Shown here piece after piece: positions 37,338 through 51,300 of a stretch of DNA of 64,000 bases. The notes under the pieces were generated by a model. That model was not told the origin of the DNA. It saw only the letters and a program-made list of their open reading frames with translations, and made no database searches. The stretch is from Mortierella sp. BCC40632 (Eukaryota; Mortierellomycota; Mortierellomycetes; Mortierellales; Mortierellaceae). Positions within the stretch are counted from its first letter, which is position 1. Every line of letters starts with the position of its first letter. The position numbers and the translations under genes were made by a program. Location: the NCBI GenBank assembly GCA_011634665.1, contig WAEK01000004.1, forward strand, positions 2,547,501 through 2,611,500, given 5' to 3'.

Positions 37338-40290
37338 CTAGACGTAAAACACATTCATAAAAAGGGATGAAAAAGGCTTCTTGAGAATCTCTGAGAAGTG
37401 ATCAAAGTTAGCATGAAGTGATAGGGAATCTCGAGTCTCGAAGATACTCTCGTCTGAAAAGTCGACTGTTGCTGGCGCAATAAGAACCGTCCTAGAAAAA
37501 AAGAAAAAAAAAGTGTCGCCAAGTTTACTTATTAGCTTTAAAAAAAAAAGAAAAAATCTAATAGTCAAAGAAAAATTCACTCTACTTACCTCTCATACTG
37601 CTTTGGTGCCACTTTGCGGAAGAGGACACCTCGTCCTTTTGTCTGCTCTTTCACCTTCTTGAGCAAATCTTGATCTACACGGGCCACCCGATTCACTTCT
37701 CCATGATGTTCACCATCCTCGGATTCATCCATACCCGATTCCAGCACACTCTTTGGCCTATCAACAGCCTCAAACTTGGAATTAAATGCTGCCAATAACT
37801 CTTGTCGGTCTTTGCCACGCCAGTCAGAAATCTTGATAGCTACTCTATGTCCCTCCTGAGATTGGCGCATATTGTATCCAAAGAGATGGTAGGGAGGCAT
37901 GTATGTCTTGTAAAAGATAACATGGGTTGAATACGAGTTGCCATCGTTCACATGGTATTTGCCTACAAGTGAATGAATTTACAAATGATTACAAAGAATG
38001 TGTCAAAAAAAAAAAAAAAAATAAAAAGACAGAGTTTGATACAAAAGGAAGAGGGAGGAGGGAGGGAGGGGATCCTTACCTTTGCGAGAGGGATGTGTGG
38101 TACAGAGGATAAAATTTCCGCTAGGTGTAGCCGGTAGGCAATCCTGGAATCCAAGGGATTGCTCTTGAACCAAGGAAATTGACGGGACGACCCCTGCTTG
38201 ATGGATCATACCGAAAACAATAGCCATCACTCCATTAAACAATAGCCAGAATGGCTGATCACAAGAAGAAGAAGAAGAAGAAGAAGAAGAAGAAAATGTA
38301 GAGGAAAAATAGAGTGGTGAAAGAAAATGAAGGTTGAGAAAACAATCGTTAATTACAGATACACTCAATTGAGCGGTCGTATCTCCCTCCACCTTCCTCC
38401 CCCCCTTTTTTCCCCTCTTTCAGATAAACTCAAGTTGGTTTGCAGCTACTTGCCCAAAATTTTCGTCCGAGCTTCGAGATCCTGCTCGAGAGACAAATGA
38501 CAAGTGGAAGAATCAATGGGGTCAAAAACCGGGCCTCCTGGTGCGGTTTAGTCGATAACATGACAATACCAAAGATTCCAGAATAACTCAGAGCTAGCTC
38601 ACAAGCATTAAAAATTGAACGCTCTTGTTAGCTAGGTGAAAGTATAGAGACCAATTAGGCGTGACATGGACTAATTCTTACCAGTGACAAGCTTAGAGTC
38701 ACTCGTTAGCTGTCTGTTCTGAACTTTCTGGAGTATTGTCTTGATGCCGATATAGGCGAGGTTGCCAAACAACACTGGGTAGTTTAAGAACAAGTGAAGG
38801 TACCACGGGTGAAGACCGTGTTGGGCTAAATTATTGGGATCCAGGTTGTATTTTAGGTTGTTCAGCATGGTGACAGTGAGCGATCCTGTGTATTTGAGGC
38901 GTGCCCAATTCTGTGGTTGAACGAGAATCTCAAAAAGCGAGAGTCGCATTCCCGTTATCGCATCAAAGACTTTCAGCTTCCCAAAGTAGATCGAGTCGAT
39001 CAGGATTGCGCTAAATGACAAGAGTATCATTCCTAGGGCTAATGGCAGACACGCCAGACAAAATCGCAAGAATCCTACAATTCGTGGCTTTTGAATATTT
39101 GGAAAGCACGCTCGGAAATTGAGATAAAGGAACATTACGCCTAGGGGTGCCCCAAAAAGGACGAACGTGATCCGAGTAAAGAATCCCAAGGCGAAAAGAG
39201 CTCCAAGCCCGAATGATAGCAAGACGGGGGTAGTCCTTGGAGGGCTCGTTAATGAAGGTGCCACGGTGCTCTTTGCCAAGGGCATGTAATCCTGCAAGCC
39301 TGATGCTGTTGCCAAAGTGGCCGTAGAAACAGTAGAGAGATCATGGTCCTGGATGATGGCTCCTAGTTGAGTTGCGCTGAGGGCAAGGATAAGTGTCTCG
39401 ACAGTGTTGGAGAAGGCGTGCGTATGATAAGCCAGGGTCACATAAGAAGATGAGACAAGCAAGAGAGCAATTGAGGGCGATCGCCGGATCTGTCGAGCCA
39501 TCCTGACCACAGCCCAATCTATAGTGCCCAGAGGAGTTATTGTGAGCGTGGAGTGTCATATTAGAATCCTCGTTCCTTGTGGTTGAACGCGGGCGCCATC
39601 GTTTAGGACATTGGTATCACATACCAATAATAAGTGTGATGACCACAAAAGCAAGTCTCTGTGTGAGGAAGAGTGCACGCGTCGAGATGAAGCGGTCTAA
39701 ATTTACCAACAGGTAGGTTAAATGAGGGTCAAATTCTCGTACTACGTTGCTATCTGAACTCGCAAAAAAAGAAAAAGTTTCAGTAACGAGGATACTGTCG
39801 ACTCTACCTGGGTCACTTCCAAACAATGCCCGAAGAGCTACATATGGGAGGCCTGTGGTAATTACTCTAAAAAGTAGTTGTGCACCAAGGTTCGTTAACA
39901 AAGCTTGTCATGAACAAGGTGTATGACAAAAGAATATTGGAGGGCCAAATCAAAGGACTTACGGAATCAAAATAGACCGACAGGGGAGTTCTGGCTTGTA
40001 TTCCCAAGGAATTTCAACGCTGTAGCCAAATACATCGCCTATCGAACAGGAAAGTTAGATAGGCAACTCTATAGTTTATCTAGGACTTCCCTCCCCTTTG
40101 TGCGAGCAATCCTCGCCGTCGAAAATCAAGCAAGGAGAAAGAAGGTGTTACCTGCTGTGATCTCTGCTGACTGAAAAAACTCATCGGGATGAATGTAACT
40201 GGGTGAGGTGGCAAGAAAGACTCTGATGACTAGGAGAAATGCGTAGATGGACCATGTGGCCCGCGAAAAGGGCCGGTAGGTCTTTTGCAT
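37338..40290 (-). CDS. SMP3: GPI mannosyltransferase 4 (SMP3/PIG-Z)
   Basis: ER membrane mannosyltransferase (GT22 family) that adds the fourth mannose to the GPI anchor from dolichol-phosphate-mannose; essential in budding yeast. Exon 1 is 40290-40152, and the reading continues through about seven more exons to the stop at 37338. The catalytic luminal loop shows [30 protein letters not shown], with the family HPDE motif and PWE. The second conserved site is KPHQEARFLTPL (near 38520). The C-terminal part shows FNGVMAIVFGMIHQAGVVPSI and THVIFYKTYMPPYHL. An acidic, Lys-rich segment of about 60 residues is inserted near the C-terminus (37600-37830). The start MQKTYRPFSR at 40290 is preferred; MPLHL at 40329 is in frame. 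The gene is head-to-head with NUP120, 357 bases apart, and its 3' end abuts the duplication. Confidence 0.92.
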
Positions 40291-40395
40291 GTGTGTGGAC
40301 TGACTGTGTTGAATGAGGTGCAGGGGCAAAAACTGGCGAGCCGAAAAAGAAAAAGAAACGGTCAGAAGTCAAACTGACTGACTGACGGACGAATG

Positions 40396-40468
40396 CACGT
40401 GACCCCAGCCACGGATCGAGTTGGTTTGAAGAAAATCACTGATGCATTTCTTCAAACCATCTCGATCC
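40396..40468. promoter_or_regulatory. Bidirectional promoter with E-box and 22-bp inverted repeat
   Basis: Between the divergent SMP3 and NUP120 starts lies CACGTG (40396-40401), the core of bHLH (Cbf1/Pho4-like) sites. Next comes an inverted repeat of 22 bases (40413-40434 and 40447-40468; 21 of 22 paired) with a 12-base spacer. The left arm begins GGATCGAGTTGGTTTG. It could act as a cruciform, a dimer-binding site or a transcribed hairpin. No known factor site matches it in my knowledge. Confidence 0.6.
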
Positions 40469-40647
40469 GCTCAGGAGCAACGCCCAACCAACAACAGGAT
40501 AAACAAGGAGACAAGCTCGTGCGCTGCTCAGGCTTTATTCGGGTGTCGAGGCGCTTCATTCATCCTTTTTTCTATTCTTGCCTTCATCTCTTTTTACTAC
40601 ACGTTCATTCCCGACGAGGATTTAAGAATCTGTTGACACTTGCCACG

Positions 40648-43600
40648 ATGGCACACACTGCTCCCATGTGGTGGTTCAAGGAGGTTCCTGTTCAACCAGA
40701 GACGTTCGTCGACACGCAACACTCGGTCACACACGTTGTCCCATTCCCTCAGCGCTTTCAGTCATACCCATACACAGAACAGGATCAGGCAGCGTTTGCC
40801 TCGCGGACGTACGCCAACCAAGGAGGGGTCTTTGCTTTCCCCAACCAGTACGCAAAGTCCGTAGTCTGGAGAACTAAGGAGAACGCGTCTACAATCGAGC
40901 TTGTCTCGATCACAAGCAAGGAGAACACCCCCACGCGCCAGATCTCTTTCCGCTTCCATGCACCGATCCTTCCAGGCATCCATGTCGCGCCCGCCACGCC
41001 TGCAGGAGGCTTGTGTATCACCCTTCTTACCGTGGACAGCATTCTCTACCGTTTGGAGATTGCTAATCTGAGTCGCTTCGCCACCACTGATGCCCCAGAA
41101 GGATACTCCTCAGCAGCACATATCAAGTGGAGTAATCAGAGCGAGCCAGTGCTCTTTAAGTACATTGGCGACAGACAAGCTGCTGTTGCTTCTTCGGACG
41201 GAGCTCTCTTTCTGGTGAAAACCGCACTTTTGGCCGAGGACGCCGCTCGACATGGTATGTATTTTTTTTTTTTTTTTTTTCTGAAAAAAAAAGAAAAAAA
41301 AGAATGTTTTCCTCATATAATCTGGTTTTATTTATCGCTGTTCTGTAGAACATGCCGAAGTCAAAGTGTACGATCTCCACGATGACTCGCATTTGATCAA
41401 CAAGATTCAGCAGGTCTCAGCACTCCAACAGTTGTATTCAAAGCTCCACTCTGCGATCGAAAGCAAATTACCAGTCCCCGCAGGTTTTCCTGAAACCAAA
41501 TCTCGCATGGATATCATGGCGTTAGAGTCATTCGCCACCCAGGATGACACGCTTTTGTTTGCACTTTATCAGGACAGGACAATCCGAGTCTGGTCAATGA
41601 GTCGCCTTCAATGTCTTCAGACCATGAGAGCCTTCCCTTCCCCGAATGAGGCAGGATTTGTACAGGAGACAATTGACGCATCATCTCGATCAAAGATTGG
41701 AATCATGTACAATCCCTTCATGCCTTGGGTTGTCCGACTTCTTGTCTATATCCCTACAGGAAGCGATGCCCAACTTTCTGTTTTTACAGCGCGTCTGGAT
41801 ACAACCGAGGATGTTGAATTTATTCCAGGAACAACCAGCATCTTGCGGTCTGAGACAGCAGCTGGCCCTGGGTCCAACGAGACCAATCTGGTTTCTATGG
41901 TCATTAACCCCAATTCAAGTCAGTCAGGATACACGGTTTGGGGCCTTTGGGAGAGTAACACTCGAGTGCAGGTTAGATATATGCACATCGATGATCCTGA
42001 GGTGGAGAGGGCACAGTTCCAACATTTCGCAAAGCGAGACCTTTTGGCTGGACGTTGGTGGGCAGTATCGATGCAGGCACCCCCGAGCGGATTCATCAAG
42101 TCAATGAGCGCCATCGAGGACTCATTCGAGGCAACCGCATCCTATTTTGAGGACTATGTATTTACATCCGGACGTTTCTCGGATCGGACAATCTCTCGTG
42201 CTCTGAAGGCTTTTATCCCGGACCATACCCTTGCTTTAAATGTCGACCTCCAGGCACAAGTGATCGAAGCACTCACCGTGAAAACACCCAAAGACGCATC
42301 GAGGCTGCATAAAGAACAGCAAAGACAGGATGAAATTCTCGCCTGGACAAAGTTTATCTCGACCTGTGCTAGGATAGATCATGAAGCTTCGACTCCCCTG
42401 CACCTTTCGGTTGCTCCGGATACAGGCTATGTCGTTGTTGTCAAGCAGGATTCACTCAGTTTCCTGACAGCATGCGATGATTCTGAGATCTTGTATCATA
42501 CATTCCAGGACAAGCAAACTGATATCGCCCATTTCATTGCAACCCCGCCATCACAAATCAGAAGCACTTATCCAAAGATCCAGGACCAGGCGTTACGACA
42601 GGGTATTGCAAAGGTCTTTAGAGCAATGGAGTTCTTGACGCGTAGTATTTCCGATAGGACTTCCAAGAGACTCGAGGGAGCGATTGGACGTTTGTCGGCC
42701 TCGAATGGGCCAAGGAGTTTCATTGAGGTCTTTTCTCGGGATTATATTGATCATATCGTGAGTAAGGCGGACAAGAATCGAGCTCGCAACCTGATCTCGT
42801 CTTGTGAAGAACCCAAGGATATTATTCGCCAAATCATTGCCCAACTTTTGGACAAGGCCGACTGCAGCCCTTCAGGATTGACCTCCAGCCGATACATCCT
42901 CCCATACGAGGCTCTGGTTGCAGCTAGTTTACAACAGTTGGCTGGTTGTCGTTATGCCATTGCACAAAACTTGATCATCCTTTTGGTTGTCCTTTTCACG
43001 GCCCCTCCTCCGACGCGACAGCGGATTCAGGAAGAGTCACCTCTCATGTCCGAGGCGATGCGGGCGACTCAATCTCTTCTTGTTCTAAAGTGGCTCTCGA
43101 CGCAGTCGGTCGCCTCATCCTCGAGCTCGAGCTCAGCTCAAGGAATCGAGCAACAACTTTCACAAATGCATGTTCAGGATCCATCGTCGTCATTGTCTAG
43201 ACCAAAGTCGTCGACGGCCCTCTCTTATCGCCAGAGCTTGACAGGATCGTTGCTGAGGTCGATTGGATCTGAAAACAAAAAATATGGTTCGGTCGAGTTT
43301 CCGATTTATCTAGCGATCCCTCGTGCGGTCTCAAAGCTCCTCTATGGACTGGGTGTCCTTAATCAGGAGGCAAACGAAGAATCGAAGCATCATGCGGCGT
43401 TGGCCCAAAAGTTGTCGGAGCTTGGAGAGATGACATTGCTCTCGAGGTTTTTGGAGATTGTGCCAACATCGTCCTCGTTGGCCTATTATAGAGGCCGAGT
43501 ACTTTTGAGCAAGGGAAAGCCGGAGCTTGCGTTGGTGCAGTTTATGGCAGCGGTGACTTGTTTTGGTAAGTTATGGTTAAGACATGTAAAGATCGGCGGG

Positions 43601-46279
43601 TTGTTGTTTATTCTTTCAAGTGGTTTACGTTTGTTAGATTATTTCTAATCGGGTTCTTTCTCGTCTTTTTTTTTTTTCTTCTTTTTTTTTTTTTTCTTCT
43701 TTCTTTCCTTCTTTACAGGCAACGATATCAAGGCTGTTGAACAGGAGTTGGATATCATGGCAAGAGAGTACCCTACATCGAAATACAACCGGGGTCAAGC
43801 CAAACCAGAGGATTATTTCACTCATTTGATTAGCCTCTTCTCGGCTAAGGAGGCTCATGACCAAGTTATTCAAGTGTCTAAGCTGGCGCTAAGTGAACAT
43901 GGGAACGTAAGTGTAGATTCCTGCTGCTCACTTTCAAGGATGAAGTGATGGTAGTAGAGGAAAGGCAGGGCTTAATTTCTCAACCGGCATCTCTTTGTTT
44001 GTTATTTTTCTTTCTGTCACTAGCAGACCCCAAGGACTACAATTTCTGAGAAACAGATCCGGATACTACAGGGCCACATCTTTACGTCTGCTGTAGCAAC
44101 TGGCTCTTATGAGGTTGCCTACAATGCCATGATGCATATCCCAGGAGAGAAGCTGTAGGTTTCTGTCAATCTTCAAAGACTTTTGGCACACCTTTCTGCT
44201 TTCTCTTTATTTGACAACTAACCTTTTCCGCCTACAATGATTATTGGAAATAGCCGGAAGGAGTACTTGGGCGCTCTTGTATCGGCCATGTGCAGCAAGG
44301 GCGATGGAGCCAAGCTTAGCCTCTTCACCTTTTCGGGCATGCAGGATGAGGTAGAGCGGATGTTGTGCCATAGTGCTCAACAGAGCGCAGTGCTCTCTCA
44401 CCCAGACTACTACAAGATTCTTTATGCCTATTATTCTTACAGGGGTGACTTTAGAAGTGGTAAGTGACGTATTCTTTTTCTCATCCGATTCAAGGGACAA
44501 ATTCTTTTTGACATGGTACTTTGTTTTTGACACGCGTCCTTTGTCGTATCGCAATCTCTATCCTAGCGGCGGCGATTATGTGCCAGTATGCAAGACGACT
44601 ATGCGATGGTACCAATTCTACTGAGGAAGTACCAACGCTACTCGCTGAGGCTGCAGTGTCGTATCTCGCAGCAATCAACGCATTACATCTCGCCGGTCCA
44701 AAGGCTGCATGGGTCGCCATCCCACCCAAGGAGTGGGAGCTGCAAGTAAGGAAATGGGTTAAAGAAAGATCTTGATGCCATCCCGTTGAATAGGGAGCAA
44801 CTTTTATTAATATTTCTCTTTGATGGTCATCCTGGAATTTGTAGCGTGCCAAGCGGAGAAAACTTGGTGTGGCAGCTTCAGACAAGTCGACTCTTACAGG
44901 ATTGTACTCCATTGATGAGGCTTCTTGTCAACGCGATATCGTGTATCTGTCTGATATCAAGAAGGAGTATGCACTGACGGTGGGCAAGCTGAAGCTGATT
45001 AAAGCGATCCCCAGTCATGTTCTTGCTGGTATGTTTAATTGTAATGTTGACCTGCCAAAAGATCCTCTCATGTGATAATTGTTGAAATCTTGTTCTATAA
45101 CTCTACGACTAATGTGTTAACGTTTCTATTGGGGCTCTAGCGGCAATGGCGATGGACGCAAGGAATACTGAGGTGATGTTGGTCCGATGTGGGGAATATG
45201 ACGAGGCAACATCATTGGCATTGTTGTACGACTTGGATTTAGATGTCGTCTTTGATTATTTGGTTGACAAGTACCTTGGTGCGCTGGCTGTGGAGCGAGA
45301 GTAAGTGCATCACAATACCAGTGTTTATACACCTATCGATTTTTGGATACAGAAGAAATTCTTTGAGCGCATCTTGATTCTCGTTACTCATCTCTGTTTT
45401 TTAATGTGTTCATTTTAGTGAGTTGCTCGGAAAGGGTGGCCTTTATGGAGCAAATCAGAGCAAAGTTCTGCAGATTGACAGAACTCGGTCTACAACCGCA
45501 TTATTGGAGCTTCAGAAATACTTGGATCGGCATGACAGCGCAAAGACAAACTACAAATATCGTCTTGGTGTTGTCGAAAAGATTCTGATGAAGAATGCTG
45601 ATTTCCATCTCCAGCCATGGTTGACGGAACATTACCTGGTAGGTCCATTGTGCATGAACTGATAGAGTACTAGGGTTGCTTTGTTCTACTCTCGAGAGTG
45701 ATCGCAAGGGAATTATTAACCCAGTAGTTTGTGAATGATATATTAGACACACAACCCAGAGGATTTGATCCGGCTATACTTGCAGTATGGATCACTAGAG
45801 AAAGCAGCCAAGTTTTCGTCAAAGACAATTCAATTGGTAATGCACGAGTTCAAAGGCCATTCTTTCTTGCTTTCTTTTTTACTTTTTTTATTCATGAATT
45901 CTCTTGTGGTGTACTCTTTTACTCTATTGTTCTGACCTCCCCCTACTCTTAAATCCATTGTGATTCTTTTGATTTTCGGGTACATTCCTAGGCTATGAAG
46001 AAGGAAGAATTGATATCCAAGCACCCGAACGCTCGTTGGTTGCCCTATTCACTCTTGGATGAGATTTTCAAGTCTCTTGCGGAAGAAATCATGCAACTCA
46101 AGGTCCGAGTCCAATTGGCGGTTTCAGTTGGTGGAACCAACAGGAACGATCCAACACAGCCGAAGAAGAACAAGAAGGCTGAAGAGAGACGACTTGAGGT
46201 GTTGAAGGAGATCCAGAGACAACTTGAGGAGGATATGCAGCTTTATCTTGAGAATGTAGAGCGGGAATCAATCTTTTAG
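40648..46279 (+). CDS. NUP120: Nucleoporin Nup120/Nup160 (Y-complex of the nuclear pore)
   Basis: Scaffold subunit of the Y (Nup107-160/Nup84) complex that coats the nuclear pore membrane. The first exons are 40648-41254 and 41349-43565, followed by about seven short exons from 43719 to 46279; the product is roughly 1,480 residues. The N-terminal half is the beta-propeller; the family-typical stretch LLFALYQDRTIRVWSMSRLQCLQTM (near 41560) is clear. The C-terminal half is alpha-helical solenoid, including YRGDFRSAAAIMCQYARRL and WLPYSLLDEIF. The tail is Lys/Glu-rich. The start is the first Met after the leader (MAHTAPMWWFKE); the upstream open frame runs through the promoter hairpin and is not expected to be translated. 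Nothing essential appears missing. Confidence 0.9.
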
Positions 46280-47496
46280 GACAGTGAGAAGGAGAGGGAG
46301 AGAGCGAGGGAGAGAAAGAAAAAGAGTATTAGGAGAAAAGAATGATAATGAAAAAAAAAAAAAATACTCAGCCGAGCATGCCGCTGGCCCAGGGCGCGGC
46401 TGAGCTGACCCTAAACTCAGTTTTTGGAGATCTGCAACCGACAGAGAGGGGGGCGGAGGCGGAAAGAAGTTGAACAATGGCGGGGTTAATTTTAGAGGCT
46501 AGAGAGAAGAAGGTCAAAGATTATGTCCTCTTCTCCATGCAACGGGTTTGTTAGCCATGCAGAGAGAGAGGTGGGTGGGTTTTTTTTGGGGAATGGGCTT
46601 TGGGGGTTAATCATCAGACAGGTTCAAACCTGGGAAAAAAAAAAAAAAAAAAAGGCCGAAAAGGAAAAGGAAAAGGAAAAGGATCAGAAAAAGAAATGGT
46701 CAGAAAAGGAGGAAAGGGGAAGAGGAGGAAACAAAGGGAGGAGGCGTCGAAAAGGGAGGAGAGAGTGAAAAGAAGGAAGAAGGAAAAAAGGCGGGGGCAG
46801 AAAGAGGGAGAGGGAGACGCAAACAGGGGTTGGTATTGGGGGAGGGGGGGCGGAGAAAGGAGACAAAAGATTGGACCAGGCGGATCTCAGTGATTCATGG
46901 CGATGATGGCCATGCGCTGTTTGATCCCTGGGTCGATGTGTTTCCGAGCAACAGCCCTGGTCTGGTAAAGTCTGTGCGAGTTGGGTAGAGGATTCTTTTA
47001 TCTCATCTTTCAGCTGGTAGTAGTGAGTGGGATTGGTCTAATTGGAGAAACGGGGTGGTCTCATTCTTTTCTTTTCTATCTTTTCGACCTCTCTGCTGTC
47101 CTCTGCTTCTGCTCTCTCTTTCTCTCTCTCTCTCTCTTTCTCTCTTCTCTCTCTCTCTCTTTCCTTCTCCATCTCCATCCGCCCGTCCATCCTTCCATCC
47201 CTCGTTAATAAAGTCTGCGCTCTCGTTTTCCCATCGCATCCCAGGTCCCCTAGTTCCCTTCTCTCTCTCTCTCTTCCCCTCTTTTTATCTCTCTCTCTCT
47301 CTCTCTCTCTCCACACCACACACATACACACACATACTTTTCGTCCCTACGCTCTCTTTCTGTTTGCTTGCCTACCTGCCTACCTGCCTGCCCCGCGCCT
47401 CATATCTTCGCCTGCCAGCCTGTCTGCAGCCCCTGCCTGCTGGGCTTGGCTCATCCCCTTTCCTGCGTACTTTTTTTTTTTTTTTTTTATTCAGTA

Positions 47497-47527
<31 letters not shown>

Positions 47528-47615
47528 TTCTCTCTGTTTCTTTTTCTCTCTCTCCCTTGCATCATCCTTCACCTCGACTTCACCCCTTCCGCCAAAGATC
47601 CTGCAACCTAGGACG
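46280..47615. other. Intergenic region between NUP120 and the flippase gene
   Basis: Includes purine-rich sequence (46640-46870, with AAAAGG runs) and then a strongly CT-rich leader from about 47080 to 47590. That leader has several CT runs, CACA repeats (47310-47336) and a T run (47470-47488) before the ATG at 47616. Open frames are repeat artefacts. No gene is seen. Confidence 0.7.
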
Positions 47616-48346
47616 ATGCGTGGGTTGTCGTCAAAGGAATCCGACTATTCCGACATGAACATCCCTCTGACCTCGGCCGAGGGACAGTTCGCGGGGATGG
47701 AGCCCCACAGCAACAACGGCGGCAGCATGACCAGCCTTCATTCCTATCCGCCTCATCATCCTTCTTCATCTGCCTCTTCTTCCTCCAGGATCGCCCCACC
47801 TGCTGGCGGTGCCCGTGACCGGCAAGGAGGAGGACGTTCTTCCAAGTCGTTCTTCAGTTCGTTGATCAGCTCTTTTACGGGTGGCAGTGCCAACTCTGGT
47901 CAGGATGGCATCCGTATCATCTACCTCAACAATGCTGAGCGCAATAGTCAACAAAAGTATCTTCACAATCGCATCTCGACCTCAAAGTACAACTATGTCA
48001 CCTTCCTGCCCAAATTCCTTTACGAGCAGTTTTCTAAATATGCCAACATCTTTTTCTTGTTTACGGCATGTATTCAGGTAAGGAACAAAGAAAGGATGAT
48101 GCAATGATGTAAAATAGAGAGAGAGAGGCATAGATGACGGATGCAAGCATTGAAGGGTGTCATTTTAGGTCCAAGATGATGGCCATTTCTTTTTCTTTTT
48201 CTTTTTTCTTTTCCGCTCTCTCCTCTTTCTTTCTCTGCTGGGTGGCCTGGGGATTCCAAACATGCCTAGGAAAAAAAAAAAAAAGAGTCAGGACCCAGCC
48301 GGCTCTCTGACCCATGTATGAAAATGACTAACTCTAGTTCCATCCT

Positions 48347-48383
<37 letters not shown>

Positions 48384-51300
48384 CTCCTTAACTCCTCCGC
48401 TTCTCTTTGCGGATCCACATCTTGGTCCGTTCGGCACCTGATCATCCGTGGGGGTTGTCTCTCTCTCTCTCTCCCTCTCTCTATCTCCGTCTCTTTCGTC
48501 ACTTTGTCTATGGCTGTGTCTAAAATAGCAAATCGATGGCGTCTCGCCTACTTCGAGGTACACCACGGCCGTTCCGCTTGCCCTTGTCCTGTTTGCTACA
48601 GCCATCAAGGAAGTCATGGAGGACTTTGTAGGTGAACTCTTTTCTTTTCCTTTACTCTTATCTCCCCCATTCCGTCGAGGATCCAAGGCGACGACTGTCT
48701 CTGCACGGGAAAAAAGCAAGAGAAAGAGAGAAGGACAACATGCCTTGGCTTGTCGGGACAAGCAACGGTCGGGCAGTGTGTGTCTGTGTGTGTGTCTGTG
48801 TGATGTGGGCGGGCGTGTGTGTCAGCAGCCTGTTGTCAGTCTTCCACAAGGGCAAGAAGGACAAGGTCCTTTGTCCTTTTTGTACGGCGCCATGGTTGCA
48901 CAGGTGTCACACCGTTGATGGAGTAAAATGGGATTTGCCTGCTGTGTGATGGGTTATCGCTGAGAGAGAGAAAGAGAGAAGGAGAAAGAGTTCCTTGGGG
49001 CTGGGGGTAGAGAGAGGACACATGGCTGTTCTTTCTTTCATTCTCTCTCTCTCTCTCTCTCTGGTCAGGACTACCCTCTCATTATTGTCTATGGATTCGA
49101 TCGACACAAATGTCACCCTTGGGTGGAGCTAGTCCCGTCCTCGTCCATCCTTGCCTGTCCGCCCTGTCTACACCTCTACCCATCACATTCATCACACCCC
49201 ATTCGACAGGATAGTGCTCGCATACAAGGAAAAAAAAAAAAAAAAAAAAAAAGGAAAGAGCACCCAGGAGAAGGCCTTCTCTCGACTGTCTGCTGAATGC
49301 ACCCCTCCTCTCCTGAGCCGAGGAGCTACGGACAAGTGTGTGCTAGGTATCCTGTTACTCTTCACACTCTCATTTTCTCCTGACTGACATTGGCCCACAT
49401 TGTTGGATGCGATATAGAAACGCCATGCTTCCGACGGCGAGACAAACGCAAGAAAGTCCAAGGTGCTGCAGGGAAATACGTTCGTTCCCAAGCCCTGGCA
49501 CTCGATCAAGGTCGGTGACATTGTCCGTGTCGAGGGAGGTGAACCCTTCCCTGCGGATCTGGTCATTCTCAGTTCATCCGAGCCCGAGGGCATGTGTTAT
49601 ATCGAGACTAGCAACTTGGATGGGTAAGTCGCATTCACTGGACCATTTTTTTTTTTTTTTTTAACAATCGCTGTTTTCCATCTTGGTACTAACCCTTTAT
49701 GACTTGGACCCGTTTTTATATATAAACGTATATAAAAAATATTGACAGAGAGACCAACTTAAAGATCAAGCAGGCTCTTCCAGAGACAACCCATATGCTG
49801 ACACCTCTCGATGTTGCCAACCTTGGAGGACTCATTCGATCTGAACAGCCCAACAACAGTCTGTACACCTTTGAGGGAACCCTGCTTATGAACAGCACCC
49901 ACGGCAACCCCAAAGAGCTACCCCTTGAGCCCACTCAGGTTCTTCTTCGAGTAAGCTCAACACAGCCACTTTTAACCGTCCTTGATTCATCATCCCTCTT
50001 CCCGCCTTTTATCAGACAAAAAAAAAAAAAAAAAAAAAAAAATATTCACATCTCTCTGCACATTCTCTTCATTACCTTAGGGCGCACAACTCCGAAACAC
50101 AAACTGGGTCTATGGTGTGGTCATCTTTACGGGACACGAGTCAAAGTTGATGAGAAATGCGTCCGCTACGCCCATCAAGCGTACTTCAGTAGAAAAGATG
50201 ACCAACATCCAAATTATCTTTTTGTTCGGCATTCTCTTGGCCATGTCCTTGGCTAGTGCTATCGGCAACATGGTCATCACCAACAAGAATCTGACTCAGC
50301 TCACGTACATTAATGCAACTCAATCATCGTGGTCTGACTTTGGACTCAACATCTTGACATTCTTGATTCTGTACAACAACTTGATCCCTATCAGTTTGAT
50401 GGTCACCATGGAGGTTGTCAAGTTTTGGCAGGCACAACTGATCAACTCGGACTTGGACATGTATTATGAAAAGACAGACACCCCAGCACTTGCCCGTACT
50501 TCGTCATTGGTCGAAGAGTTGGGTCAGATTGAGTACATCTTTTCGGACAAGACGGGCACGTTGACGTGTAACGAAATGGAGTTCCGACAGTGTTCGATCG
50601 CAGGATTGGCTTATGCAGATGTGGTCGAAGAAGGAAAGCAGGCTCATGTGGAGGATGGTGTCGAAGTTGGAGTTCATGATTTCAAGCAACTCGATTCCAA
50701 CCTTCAGAACCATCCTACTGGCAATATTATCAACGAATTTTTGACTCTTCTTGCTGTCTGTCACACGGTTATTCCTGAACGTCAAGAGAGCAACCCCAAG
50801 GGTAAGAGTTGTCTGTCATTCTCTCTTTCTCGCTCCCCCCCCCACCTCTCTCTCTCTCATTGGTTGGGAATCTCTAACCGGAAGAGAAAAGCAAAATGGT
50901 GTTTTCAGATGCTGAAAAAATTTATCCCTTACTAAATTGTTATTATTGTTGATTTTTTTTTCTTTTCTTCCAGAAATCATTTACCAGGCCTCATCTCCCG
51001 ATGAAGGAGCGCTGGTTTCAGGTGCTGCTCAGCTTGGTTACCAGTTTACAACCCGTCGACCCCGTTCTGTAAATATCCAGGTGGGTCGTCATGACCTCGA
51101 ATACGAAATCCTGAACGTCTGTGAATTCAACTCGACCCGTAAGCGTATGTCCACCATTGTTCGAGGACCCGACAAAAAGATCAAGTTGTACTGCAAGGGT
51201 GCTGACACTGTGATCCTTGAACGCTTGGGAAGTGAGAACGAATTTGTGGATGCGACCCTTCAACATTTGGAAGATTATGCGACGGAGGGACTTCGTACAC

